NCBI RefSeq assembly: GCF_015295825.1
Contig: NZ_DVEH01000022.1
Location: 1 to 33,434, forward strand
Direction: 5' to 3'
Source of the DNA: Thermosynechococcus sp. M98_K2018_005
Lineage (GTDB): Bacteria; Cyanobacteriota; Cyanobacteriia; Thermosynechococcales; Thermosynechococcaceae
Length of the DNA: 33,434 nucleotides
Shown here: positions 17,047 through 25,295 of the stretch, piece after piece
How positions within the stretch are numbered: the first letter of the stretch is position 1
Layout: every line of letters starts with the position of its first letter
The notes under the pieces: model-generated
Told to the model about the DNA's origin: nothing
The model's database searches: none
What the model saw: only the letters and a program-made list of their open reading frames with translations
Program-made: the position numbers and the translations under genes

Positions 17047-18419
17047 TGTTCCCCTGTCAGCCGTGGCTATGGTGCTGTTTGCCGCTGCGGGGTCGCACGG
17101 GTCGCGCCGTTTTTCAGCAGTTATTTTTGGCGGAGCCGATTGCCGTCCTCCTCGAAAGTCCAGCCCAAGCCCCCACTCCCCAAGCTCGCTACTCCATTTG
17201 TGCGGGTTCCCCCCGGGGCGATCGCCAATGGCCACTCTCCTTGGGTCAAGTCCTGCCGACGCTACAAAGGTTTCCCCAATGTGCAGCAGTTCCCGAAGCA
17301 GTGCGCCATCTGCCCTTTACGGGTGGCTGGTTGGGATGGCTGGGGTATGAGTTGGCGTGGGAAATTGAGGTCCTCCCCCCTCTAAAACCTGATCCTCTCC
17401 CTTTTCCAGTGGCCTTTTGGTATGAACCCGCAGCCTTTGCCGTTTTGGATCACCAGGAAGATTTGCTCTACTTGGCGGCTTCGACCCCTAGCCAACTGGC
17501 AGCGCTGCAAGAAGCGCTTGAGGAAACGCCCCCGGAGGAATCTCTCTGGGTGCCCGATCGCCCCGGCAGCATTGAACTAGCCGCTGGCTGGCAACCCGAT
17601 ACCTACCAGGCAGCAGTGCAGCAGATTCTCCGCCATATTCGCGCCGGGGATATTTTTCAGGCCAATCTGTCGGCACGCTTTTGCCATTACGGGCACGTTG
17701 ATCCTTGGCAACAATACCTGCGGCTTCAGCAGATTAACCCCTCTCCCTTTGCCAGTTTTTGGCAGACCCCTTGGGGCTACATTGTCAGTTGCTCACCGGA
17801 ACGCTTAGTGCAAGTTCAGGGAGATAGGGTGCAAACGCGACCCATTGCCGGTACCCGTCCGCGCGGCCAAACGCCAGCGGGCGATCGCGCCCAGGCCGAG
17901 GAACTCCTTAGGAATACCAAGGAACAGGCAGAACACATTATGCTCGTGGATTTAGAGCGCAATGACTTGGGGCGAGTGTGCCAGTGGGGCAGTGTGGTGG
18001 TGGATGAACTCCTCACACTGGAGTACTACAGCCATGTGATTCACTTGGTAAGCAATGTTCGCGGCAAATTGCAGCGGGGGCTGTCCCCTGTCGATGTGAT
18101 CCGTGCCCTCTTTCCCGGTGGCACGATTACCGGCTGTCCCAAAGTGCGCTGCATGGAGATTTTGGCAGCTCTTGAACCCTTTCCCCGCAATTTGTTCTAC
18201 GGTTCCTGTGGCTATTGGGATCAGCGGGGGCATCTAGATTTGAATATCCTCATTCGCACCCTTTTGGTGGCGGGCGATCGCCAGACGACTTGGGGGCAAG
18301 TGGGGGCTGGTATTGTGGCCGACAGTGATCCACAGCGGGAATGGCAAGAATCCCTGAGCAAAGCCCAAGCCCTGCTCCTTGCCCTCGGAACACCCACGCC
18401 CATCAGCAGCCGTTCCTAG
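17046..18419 (+). CDS. Chorismate-utilising enzyme, TrpE/PabB-like component I
   Basis: A 457-residue chorismate-binding enzyme making anthranilate or aminodeoxychorismate. The chorismate-binding domain shows PIAGTRPRG (from residue 266), VDLERNDLGR, FPGGTITGCPKVR and GAGIVADSDP. The N-terminus contains LLES (35-38), which resembles the Trp feedback site of TrpE. PIAGT has Ala where many PabB enzymes have Lys (PIKGT). Both favour TrpE, but the protein is shorter than most TrpE, and cyanobacteria often carry two paralogues, so I leave the symbol open. The frame extends 34 codons upstream into cbiQ, but the ATG at 17046 overlapping the cbiQ stop is the better start. The stop shares CTAG with the convergent DUF3122 remnant. 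Confidence 0.88.
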   Translation: MFPCQPWLWCCLPLRGRTGRAVFQQLFLAEPIAVLLESPAQAPTPQARYSICAGSPRGDRQWPLSLGQVLPTLQRFPQCAAVPEAVRHLPFTGGWLGWLGYELAWEIEVLPPLKPDPLPFPVAFWYEPAAFAVLDHQEDLLYLAASTPSQLAALQEALEETPPEESLWVPDRPGSIELAAGWQPDTYQAAVQQILRHIRAGDIFQANLSARFCHYGHVDPWQQYLRLQQINPSPFASFWQTPWGYIVSCSPERLVQVQGDRVQTRPIAGTRPRGQTPAGDRAQAEELLRNTKEQAEHIMLVDLERNDLGRVCQWGSVVVDELLTLEYYSHVIHLVSNVRGKLQRGLSPVDVIRALFPGGTITGCPKVRCMEILAALEPFPRNLFYGSCGYWDQRGHLDLNILIRTLLVAGDRQTTWGQVGAGIVADSDPQREWQESLSKAQALLLALGTPTPISSRS

Positions 18420-18838
18420 ACTCCCTCGATCAGAGCCTGCCACTCGATCGCCACAGCGGCAGGCACAGCAATCTCAATCCCCTGCTCCGCTAGGGGCGAA
18501 CGCAGTACCAAAGGTTCACTCTTGGGCAATTGCGAGGCGAGGGGCCACCGGTCAAACTTCTCACATTGGCAACAGTGTCTGCCTTGGGAAAGTCATCCAC
18601 GGCTGTGAGGGTTTGACCGCTCGACGTGATCAGCACCAAGGGATCGGGAGGGCGAAAGTGGTACTGCTCGGGCAACCCCACCAAGCGTAACTGGTCACGA
18701 CCGGAAAAAAGAATCACCTGCCACGTGAAGCCACGATTATCGCCCAACGGATGCCGCAACTGCCCTGGGAGCCTCTTCAAGTGGGAATCATGGCAGGACT
18801 ACTGGGAGATACCGCCAGCCATAGGGGAATGACGAACA
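18416..18838 (-). pseudogene. Broken DUF3122-like gene
   Basis: The minus strand encodes a protein resembling the cyanobacterial DUF3122 family: RHPLGDNRGFTWQVILFSG, LRLVGLPEQYHF and QTLTAVDDFPKADTVANV in one frame. The continuation EKFDRWPLASQLPKSEPLVL to EGV and TAG is in another frame. One missing G near 18570 (in AATGTGAGAAG) explains the switch. A second shift near 18785 separates the body from an upstream hydrophobic segment (FVIPLWLAVSPSSPAM) that would be the signal peptide. No usable start with a ribosome binding site remains. Its stop shares CTAG (18416-18419) with the preceding chorismate enzyme. The function of intact relatives is unknown. Confidence 0.6.
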
Positions 18839-18879
18839 GGAAGTCACAAACGCTGTCAACGTTTTATTGAAGTTCCTCC

Positions 18880-19455
18880 CTAGGGTGAGGTTTGGAGTGC
18901 CTGTTGAATTTGCGGAATGGTCACAGCGTACATGCCCCGCAGATCGCCAACGCGAAAGTCATAGGCGCGATCGCTGGGATATTTTTCTTGAATAAAGGCA
19001 GGCCGCCGCTTTTTAGCCCCGTGACAGGCAAGGCAACTGGCTTGAACATCAATGCGACGGAAGTAGTGCACCCCTTCCGCATCCGTTTGCCAAAAGGCTT
19101 GGAGTTGACGATTGTTATCAAAGCGATTAAGGGCTTGCACTTCGAGGGCTGTGCGCGGGGCATGGTTGGGGTTGCGGTACTTGAGGGCCACCTGACGCAC
19201 TTGCCAGCCGTTGGCGGCAGCAATTTCCTTTGCTTTCTGGCCCACGGGAGCACAGACCGCTTTAAAGGTGTCAAGGGTGGGTTCGGTGGTACTGCCCTCT
19301 AGGGTAGAGGCAAGGCCAATGCGCATTTGATCCAATTGTTCAATGGCGGTTACGGCCTTCCCCAGTTCATCGGGAGTCACACTGGCCAAGGTGGCCGAGG
19401 AACTCTGCAGCCACAGGGACACCATCAATAGCCCCATGAGAAAGATGCGCACCAT
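18880..19455 (-). CDS. DUF3365 c-type heme protein with probable His/Cys ligation (Tll0287-like)
   Basis: A 191-residue exported heme protein. It has a signal peptide (residues 1 to about 25), one heme-attachment motif CLACH (141-145), and a single further cysteine, Cys68, in FKAVCAPVG. DUF3365 folds as a PAS-like domain. The characterised Thermosynechococcus Tll0287 has a c-type heme with His and Cys axial ligands, and the layout here matches: His145 of CxxCH plus Cys68 as the only available Cys. The proposed role is redox or gas sensing, but no partner is established. The start ATG has GAAGGAG nine bases upstream. An 11-bp tandem repeat lies just beyond. The gene is divergent from ssb. Confidence 0.9.
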   Translation of the reverse strand: MVRIFLMGLLMVSLWLQSSSATLASVTPDELGKAVTAIEQLDQMRIGLASTLEGSTTEPTLDTFKAVCAPVGQKAKEIAAANGWQVRQVALKYRNPNHAPRTALEVQALNRFDNNRQLQAFWQTDAEGVHYFRRIDVQASCLACHGAKKRRPAFIQEKYPSDRAYDFRVGDLRGMYAVTIPQIQQALQTSP

Positions 19456-19478
19456 AGAAATTGCTCCTTCTATTAAAT

Positions 19479-19500
19479 GTTTGTCTATTGTTTGTCTATT
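19479..19500. repeat. Tandem 11-bp direct repeat upstream of the DUF3365 gene
   Basis: GTTTGTCTATT occurs twice without a gap (19479-19489 and 19490-19500), followed by AAA; on the minus strand it reads AATAGACAAAC twice. It starts 24 bases upstream of the DUF3365 start codon. One helical turn spacing would suit a protein bound twice on the same face. It could equally be a chance duplication. Confidence 0.5.
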
Positions 19501-19576
19501 AAACTTTCATGGTTGGTTGCTGCTCCGGGAACACGGTGGGTTGCAGGGGGGGCACAAGGGAATTGATCCTGTGGGC

Positions 19577-19604
19577 TTGTCGCGGCAGCCGTTAGGACTA
19601 TACT
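19577..19604 (+). promoter_or_regulatory. Candidate promoter of ssb
   Basis: TTGTCG (19577-19582) and TATACT (19599-19604) are separated by 16 bases, a plausible sigma70-type pair about 30 bases upstream of the ssb start. This is the only good pair in the gap between the DUF3365 gene and ssb. Confidence 0.4.
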
Positions 19605-19636
19605 AGAAACACCATGGCCTGTTGGAAGTTTATTGG

Positions 19637-20065
19637 ATGAATAGTTGCGTCCTCTTTGCAGAAGTCATTCAAGCGCCAGAACTGCGCTACACCCAGGAAA
19701 ATCAGATGGCGGTGGCCACGATGGTGGTGCAGTTTGCCAGCCTTCGCAGTGAAGAGCCACCCATGAGTCTGCGAACAGTGGCTTGGGGCAAGTTGGGAGA
19801 AAAAATGGAGGCAGAATGCAGAGTGGGCGATCGTCTGATCCTTGAAGGTCGGCTAAAAATGGACACCATTGACCGCCCTGAGGGTTTTAAAGAAAAACGT
19901 GCTGAGTTGGTGTTGAGCCGCTTCTACACCGTTGAGGGGAATATTGTGGATCACCCTGCGACAACTGCAACGGCTACCGCCGCAGTCACGGCAACTGTTA
20001 CACCGAAGGTGGCACCGCCCCTCCCCGAAGTCGAAGAGATTAATTTGGATGAAGTGCCCTTCTAG
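19637..20065 (+). CDS. ssb: Single-stranded DNA-binding protein
   Basis: A 142-residue OB-fold protein that coats single-stranded DNA in replication and repair. The N-terminus MNSCVLFAEVIQAPELRYT and the central VGDRLILEGRLKMD are typical of the cyanobacterial SSB lineage. A low-complexity Thr/Ala/Val linker (about 112-130) leads to the acidic tip EEINLDEVPF, the usual docking tail for partner proteins. The frame is open from a TTG at 19622, but the ATG at 19637 begins the conserved N-terminus; a weak GGAAG lies upstream. The stop shares CTAG (20062-20065) with the convergent mannosidase gene. Confidence 0.9.
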   Translation: MNSCVLFAEVIQAPELRYTQENQMAVATMVVQFASLRSEEPPMSLRTVAWGKLGEKMEAECRVGDRLILEGRLKMDTIDRPEGFKEKRAELVLSRFYTVEGNIVDHPATTATATAAVTATVTPKVAPPLPEVEEINLDEVPF

Positions 20066-23000
20066 GGATACAGCCGAAATGTTTGAATTTGCCATGGGCT
20101 GAGGATCGCTGAGTCTGCGTCCCCTGCCGGTGTTTCTAGAAGTGTTTGCTGCACCTTGATCTGCCATGGGATTAGGGTTGAGTGCAGTTCCAAGGTGCCC
20201 CCTTCGCCAGCCACTTCTGCTACTCGCAATTGCCACCCCTGTCCATCCTCCGATGGTTTGAGGGCAAGACATTGAATGCGGGCATCGGACCAGTGGAGAA
20301 GCTGAGCCTGGGGCGGTAATGTCTTCGATAAGTTGGCGGGGGCAAACAACTTCGCTGCCCCTTGAGGGATCATGACCCTGAGGGGAAGATTAAACTGAGC
20401 CGCCTGCTGCGGGACACCAGCCACTTGCCACGAGCCACTGTGGGGAAACACACCATAGCTAAAGCGGTGGTGACGGCGGTCGCTATTTGGATCCGGCCAG
20501 GTGGGCGATCGCAAGAGGGTCAATCGCAGTTGATTGGCTTGGGCATCAAGACCATGCTTGCAGTCGCTAAAAAGACTCACCCCGTACTCTGGCGTACTCA
20601 AATCCACCCACGTGAGAAAGGGCACCTCCCATTTTGTTTGCTCATGGGCGCTGAGGTGGGGATTGGGGAGGGTGGGTCGCACTGTGACACCACCGGGAGT
20701 TTCGCAGGTGATCTGCTCAGCACGGATTGCCAAGGGAAAGGCCGCCTTGAGGAGAATATGTTCCTCCTGCCAGTCAATCACCGTATCAATGCGCAGCCAC
20801 GGGGTTTGATACTGCAACACATACTCCTGCTGAATCTGCGAGGACTGAAAGCGCCACCTCACCCGTAGTCGCTGCTCCAGTTGATGCCACGTCACCCATT
20901 CAATGGCCTCTAGGGTTGCCCCCGGCAATCGGAGCTGCCCATAGTTGGGGTCAATGTTCCAAGCATCCCAGTATTGCCCCTGATCTTGGAAAAACTGCAG
21001 TTGATTGCCGCGATCGCCCAAGCAGGGACGATGATTCAACTTGTCATACAGATTGGTGATTTCCCCCGTTGCCGGATCAATTTCAACGTGGAGATAGTTA
21101 TTTTCCAAGACATAGCCCAAGGGCGGGGTCGGCAACGTGTCAGGGCGCGATCGCGGGCAGAGCCACAGGAGCGCGTAGCCAATTCCCGGCACCTCAGGGG
21201 TACGAAACGTCAGACAACCTCGGGGAGCATTCAACTGCGCTGGTAAATCGTAGTCGCCCCGTGGACAATAAACCCGCCAAGAGGGGATCTCCTGCGGTAG
21301 CTGTGCCAAATCAATGTGCACAACCCCGGCGCGATCGCCCACTCCACTATTGAAAATGACCACAGGAATGGCCCCTGCCACGGGGGGATCGCCGTAGTCT
21401 ATAGACGCACACAGAGCCGTTTGCGCCGTACCCAGTAACGTTTCTGTTGTTGTCAGGAGTTGCTGCCATGTTGGGTTCACCTCGGCATAAACCTCTGGAA
21501 TCGAGGAGCCGGGAAGAATATCGTGAAACTGGTTAAAAAGAAATTGTTGCCAACAAGCTTTAAGTTCTTCTCTGGGGTAGGAAAAAGAAGTTGTGATTGC
21601 CGCGAGGGCACACCAGCGTTCCGCTTCCTGTAGTTGGCGTTGGGCGCGATCGTGGGCAGCTTTTTGATCGCCATGACTGGTGTAGCAACCGCGATGGAAC
21701 TCTAAATAGAGTTCCCCTTGCCACTGGGTAATCGGCGGTGTTTCTTGGGCAAGTTGATCCAAATACTGCTGCAGGGTTGTCCATTGCCACTGCGGCCCAA
21801 TGCCACCGAGGTGTTGCCAGCGTCGCACCCGTTCTAACATGTCTGCTGTTGGTCCACCGCCATGATCACCGACACCGGGAAGCCATAGACTGCGCTGCGA
21901 TCCCGTTTGTTGCCACCACTCTTGGGCATAGGCAGCCATTTTCACTGGATCAATCCCCTCGCCAATGGGGGCTGACATCAGGGCATTCACCTCCGCCCCC
22001 GCCACATCCCGCCAGACAAACCAACTGTGGGGAAAGCGGGTGGTGTCATTCCAGCGCAATTTTTGGGTGACAAAGTAGCGAATGCCCCCCTGAGCCAAGA
22101 AACTGGGGAGCCGTTCTGGAAAGCCAAAGGTATCGGGCAACCAAGCAATCGGGCTAATGTCGCCAAAGGCCTGCTGCACGTACTGCTGACCATAGAGAAT
22201 CTGACGGGCAATCGACTCAGCATGAATGAGATTGAGTTCCGGTTCTACCCACAGACCTGCCGCCACATCCCACCAACCCGCTGCCACGGCTTCCTGAATC
22301 CGTCCAAACAGTTCTGGGGCATGGGTCTGCAAATAGGCATAGAGGGCGGGGGTAGAGTGGGTAAAGGTGAGTTCGGGATAGCGTTCCTTAAGCTGTAATA
22401 CAGATCTAAAAGTGGACTGTGCCACTTGCCACGTTTCAGTGATCGGCCAGAGCCACGCCAAGTCCAAATGGGCATGGCCACACAGGTGCATTGTGAAATC
22501 CTGCAAAGGGGTCGCGATCGCCTGCATGCTGTCATGAATCTGCGCCAGCAACGCATCTAAGATGGAGCGCTGCCCTTGACTCTCTAAGATGTCCTTCAGT
22601 AGGGGTTCAAGGGGTTGTGGGTTGAGGGTTTCACCAAAGATCGCCAAAATGTCCAACTCAGTGGCAATAAAGTCCGGATCCACTCCCGCTGGCGATTCAA
22701 ACCGCAGGCGTGATCTCATCAACGCACCGTCATCGTGGCCGGGACTCACGAGATGCAACACCACCTCCCACGTTTGGCCGGGGGTTACCGCCTCCCCTAG
22801 GTACAGACTCACCGAATGATCAAATAAATCCCCCTGATGCACCGCTTGGCCATTGACATACACCGTGGCCTGATCCGCCCACCACGTGAGATCAAGGCGT
22901 AGAGTTAAACCCACCACCCCATAGCCTTGAACCGTCGCGGGTACCGTGATTCGCTGCCCCAACCAAAGGGAGTGCCGACCCTTGGGCCACGCCAGATGAC

Positions 23001-23142
23001 CTTTAGCATTTACTGCATAGGGGGCCGTCCCTGCGTCTTTGAGCGAGGGGGAACTGAGGGGAAGCCACTGGGAATGAATCTCAATGACTGCCAATGAATG
23101 CAAATAGTCACGAGATTTTTTGACTAATTCTGTCAAGAGCAT
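20062..23142 (-). CDS. GH38 alpha-mannosidase
   Basis: A 1026-residue glycoside hydrolase family 38 enzyme that removes alpha-linked mannose. After an N-terminal beta-rich domain (1-200), the catalytic domain begins with HAHLDLAWLWP (His223 and Asp227, zinc ligands by family analogy). IAWLPDTFGFPERL contains the likely nucleophile Asp337. The C-terminal two thirds are the GH38 linker and beta-sandwich domains. No signal peptide is seen, so it is probably cytosolic, as expected for the class II long bacterial/ER-cytosolic type. Its natural substrate here is unknown. The start ATG at 23142 lacks a clear ribosome binding site. The stop is shared with ssb. Confidence 0.94.
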   Translation of the reverse strand: MLLTELVKKSRDYLHSLAVIEIHSQWLPLSSPSLKDAGTAPYAVNAKGHLAWPKGRHSLWLGQRITVPATVQGYGVVGLTLRLDLTWWADQATVYVNGQAVHQGDLFDHSVSLYLGEAVTPGQTWEVVLHLVSPGHDDGALMRSRLRFESPAGVDPDFIATELDILAIFGETLNPQPLEPLLKDILESQGQRSILDALLAQIHDSMQAIATPLQDFTMHLCGHAHLDLAWLWPITETWQVAQSTFRSVLQLKERYPELTFTHSTPALYAYLQTHAPELFGRIQEAVAAGWWDVAAGLWVEPELNLIHAESIARQILYGQQYVQQAFGDISPIAWLPDTFGFPERLPSFLAQGGIRYFVTQKLRWNDTTRFPHSWFVWRDVAGAEVNALMSAPIGEGIDPVKMAAYAQEWWQQTGSQRSLWLPGVGDHGGGPTADMLERVRRWQHLGGIGPQWQWTTLQQYLDQLAQETPPITQWQGELYLEFHRGCYTSHGDQKAAHDRAQRQLQEAERWCALAAITTSFSYPREELKACWQQFLFNQFHDILPGSSIPEVYAEVNPTWQQLLTTTETLLGTAQTALCASIDYGDPPVAGAIPVVIFNSGVGDRAGVVHIDLAQLPQEIPSWRVYCPRGDYDLPAQLNAPRGCLTFRTPEVPGIGYALLWLCPRSRPDTLPTPPLGYVLENNYLHVEIDPATGEITNLYDKLNHRPCLGDRGNQLQFFQDQGQYWDAWNIDPNYGQLRLPGATLEAIEWVTWHQLEQRLRVRWRFQSSQIQQEYVLQYQTPWLRIDTVIDWQEEHILLKAAFPLAIRAEQITCETPGGVTVRPTLPNPHLSAHEQTKWEVPFLTWVDLSTPEYGVSLFSDCKHGLDAQANQLRLTLLRSPTWPDPNSDRRHHRFSYGVFPHSGSWQVAGVPQQAAQFNLPLRVMIPQGAAKLFAPANLSKTLPPQAQLLHWSDARIQCLALKPSEDGQGWQLRVAEVAGEGGTLELHSTLIPWQIKVQQTLLETPAGDADSAILSPWQIQTFRLYP

Positions 23143-23271
23143 AAAACTTCGTTAATTTTCCTGCGATCGGCCTAGGCCAATTGCTATCCTAGAAACTATG
23201 AGGAGCTGTCGTCATTCGTTTAACCCAACTGTCAATAAAATAAGCAAACTTTGTTTCAGAGGAGTGACCTC

Positions 23272-24066
23272 ATGGTAACCCGATGTGCGGCGTGGCGCGG
23301 CTTTTTGATCTCCTCAGTCTGTGGGATACTGACAGCCCTTGCGATCGCCCCAGTGACACTTGCCCAATCCCAGCGTTCCCCTGCCCCCGATCAACCCCTA
23401 GAAACCGTTGTGGTGGATCCCCTCCAAAGTCCCTTCCCGCTCCCTTGGAAATGGATTGACGACGGCCACGCCGCTGCCCTAAAAGCCAAGAAATCCCTCC
23501 GTTTCACCCAGCAGACGCCCCAATACGTCTCTCCCGATGGCCGCTATGTGGCACAGGCCACCCTCTACTTTACGGCTGATCCCGAGGCGCAACGGCAACA
23601 ACTGGTGAGCATTCTTGAAATTCGCGATCGCCAGAGCGGCAGCCAGCAGCGGATTGAAAGCCTTAGGGAAATGCCGCGGGAATTTTTGGCAGAGGTGCGC
23701 CAAGGCCAAGGTCTGATTGCGGTGCTAGTCCCGGTTGGCTGGTCAGAAACGGGCAATCATCTCTTGGTGCGCCAGGTTGGCGGCTTGTTTGCCACCGATT
23801 TAATTAGCGATGCCGCGTGGATTTGGCAGGCGGGGGTGGGTCACGTGGCCACGGTTTATCCCACGGCTGATGAATACGACTTTGCCACCCTCTTGGGCTG
23901 GAGCACGACGCATCCGCAACGGGTGCTCTTTCAGACCCAAACGATGGGGAATCCCAAAGCCACGATCTGGGCAGTGGATACTCAAGGCAGCACCCAATTG
24001 GCCCAGGGCGATCGCCCCCGTGTCTATGGCACAACCCTACCCGCCACTGCCAATGCCCAGCGTTAG
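23272..24066 (+). CDS. Exported protein of unknown function
   Basis: A 264-residue protein. ATG at 23272 is preceded by AGAGGAG; a TTG at 23251 in frame lies upstream of that site and is unlikely. The N-terminus has a signal peptide with a hydrophobic core (FLISSVCGILTALAIAPVTL) and AQS cleavage context. The mature part contains QYVSPDGRYVAQATLYF, which resembles the Ser-Pro-Asp-Gly strand of TolB-like or beta-propeller repeats, but only once or twice. No catalytic motif is seen. It is divergent from the mannosidase and convergent, with a 6-base gap, to the hydrolase-fold gene. I do not recognise the family. Confidence 0.78.
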   Translation: MVTRCAAWRGFLISSVCGILTALAIAPVTLAQSQRSPAPDQPLETVVVDPLQSPFPLPWKWIDDGHAAALKAKKSLRFTQQTPQYVSPDGRYVAQATLYFTADPEAQRQQLVSILEIRDRQSGSQQRIESLREMPREFLAEVRQGQGLIAVLVPVGWSETGNHLLVRQVGGLFATDLISDAAWIWQAGVGHVATVYPTADEYDFATLLGWSTTHPQRVLFQTQTMGNPKATIWAVDTQGSTQLAQGDRPRVYGTTLPATANAQR

Positions 24067-24072
24067 GTCGCC

Positions 24073-24954
24073 TCAAGAGGAGGCCAGCAACTGGCCAAGA
24101 TAGTGATCAATCAAGCCAATCATGACCGCAGGGCACTCCAACTGCGGCGTGAGTCCCGCCTCTGGAATCACATCAAAAGCACGAATCGCGTCGGGGTTTA
24201 ACTGGGCCAAGCGTTGCCCTACGGCCACAGGGGGGAGTTTTGCCTGCTCTCCCCAAAGGATATAGGTCGGCACCGTCAAATGGGGCAAAAAGCGACTGAG
24301 GTCGCAGCAGAGATCACCCCGAACAAAGGCCAACGCGGCAAACTCTGCCCCTGCCGACTGCGCCACTGCAGTATAGGTGGCAACCATTTCCGGACTGATG
24401 CGGCTAGGTCGGGCAAACTGTTGATTGGCCATAAAGGACTGCACACTTAGGGAATTGGCCACACCGAGGCGATAAAAGGCGATATTCACATAGGGCTGGC
24501 GGGCAATCTGGGCAAGGGGGGTCTGGCGATAATCTTGACCAAAATCACTCAACCCCGTTGGGCAGGTGAGAATCAGGCCACGGAAGCGTTGGGGATAGGC
24601 GATCGCCCCTTGGATGGCAAAGGCTGCCGTCAGTGAAGACGTGATCACCACCGCTGGTTCTGCCGTCAATTGACCAAGGCACTCTAGCAAATGATCCACA
24701 TAAGCCGCCACCGTATAGGGCTGATCGCGATGCTCAGAGGCCCCCCAACCGGGCAAATCCAAAGCAAAAAGGGCATACTCGGCTGCAAAGGCCGGATAAA
24801 CCGCCGACCACTCATAGCGGCTCGAGCCACCACCAAAGCCATGCCAAAAAAATAGAGGCGGCTGGGTATGATTCACATTACTCAGATCATTCGTGACGTA
24901 GGCCACCTCACCCATGGCCGTCGTGAGGGTGCGCGATCGCAAGCAATCCAACAT
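24073..24954 (-). CDS. Alpha/beta-hydrolase-fold protein with degenerate active site
   Basis: A 293-residue protein of the alpha/beta hydrolase fold. The oxyanion-side motif FFWHGFGGGSSRYEW and the strand LFALDLPGWGAS are clear. At the nucleophile elbow the usual Gly-x-Ser-x-Gly reads ITSSLTA. An acid strand YILWGE is present. The position that normally carries the catalytic His before Pro (GHxPxxE) reads EAGLTPQLECP, with no His. The enzyme may use other residues or may not be a hydrolase. Relatives with SSL-type elbows exist in cyanobacteria as far as I recall, but no function is known to me. The start ATG has AGGAAAT upstream. Confidence 0.84.
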   Translation of the reverse strand: MLDCLRSRTLTTAMGEVAYVTNDLSNVNHTQPPLFFWHGFGGGSSRYEWSAVYPAFAAEYALFALDLPGWGASEHRDQPYTVAAYVDHLLECLGQLTAEPAVVITSSLTAAFAIQGAIAYPQRFRGLILTCPTGLSDFGQDYRQTPLAQIARQPYVNIAFYRLGVANSLSVQSFMANQQFARPSRISPEMVATYTAVAQSAGAEFAALAFVRGDLCCDLSRFLPHLTVPTYILWGEQAKLPPVAVGQRLAQLNPDAIRAFDVIPEAGLTPQLECPAVMIGLIDHYLGQLLASS

Positions 24955-24958
24955 CGGG

Positions 24959-24988
24959 ATTTCCTAAAAAGAAGAAACCTGCTATGAT
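24959..24988 (+). promoter_or_regulatory. Candidate promoter of the secE-rplL operon
   Basis: TATGAT (24983-24988) resembles a -10 box, with a weak -35 (TTTCCT at 24959-24964) at 18 bases. It lies 60 bases upstream of the secE start in the only gap before the operon. The -35 match is poor. Confidence 0.35.
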
Positions 24989-25049
24989 AATAAATCGCGC
25001 TGAATTAAACGGGTAGCAACGGGCTGCCCCCGCCCCAAGGAGTGCCGCC

Positions 25050-25265
25050 GTGACCAAGAGTACCGAAGGCGAAAAGCCCACTAGTGGCTTTAATCTAACC
25101 GAGTTTTTCCGCGAAACCAAGGAAGAACTCAGCAAAGTGGTGTGGCCCGATCGCCAGCGTCTGATTGGCGAATCTGCGGCAGTCATTCTTATCGTTTCCC
25201 TTTCGGCTGCAGTCATCTACCTAGTGGATGAGCTCTTTCGTTGGCTGGCCACACTGATTTTCTAG
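25050..25265 (+). CDS. secE: Preprotein translocase subunit SecE
   Basis: A 71-residue single-span protein, the short SecE form of most bacteria. It clamps SecY and stabilises the translocon in the plasma and thylakoid membranes. The amphipathic helix FFRETKEELSKVVWPDRQRL carries the conserved Glu-Leu-x-Lys-Val-x-Trp-Pro core, followed by one membrane helix (about 43-65). Start GTG at 25050 has AAGGAG upstream. nusG follows at 30 bases, the standard secE-nusG order. Confidence 0.96.
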   Translation: MTKSTEGEKPTSGFNLTEFFRETKEELSKVVWPDRQRLIGESAAVILIVSLSAAVIYLVDELFRWLATLIF

Positions 25266-25295
25266 ACAGCCAAAGATTTCTACGAGTACGCGCCT

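Noticed and set aside
23169-23178. Palindrome GGCCTAGGCC between the mannosidase and the next gene
   Set aside because: A 10-bp palindrome alone in a promoter region has little weight, and no second copy or known regulator site supports it.
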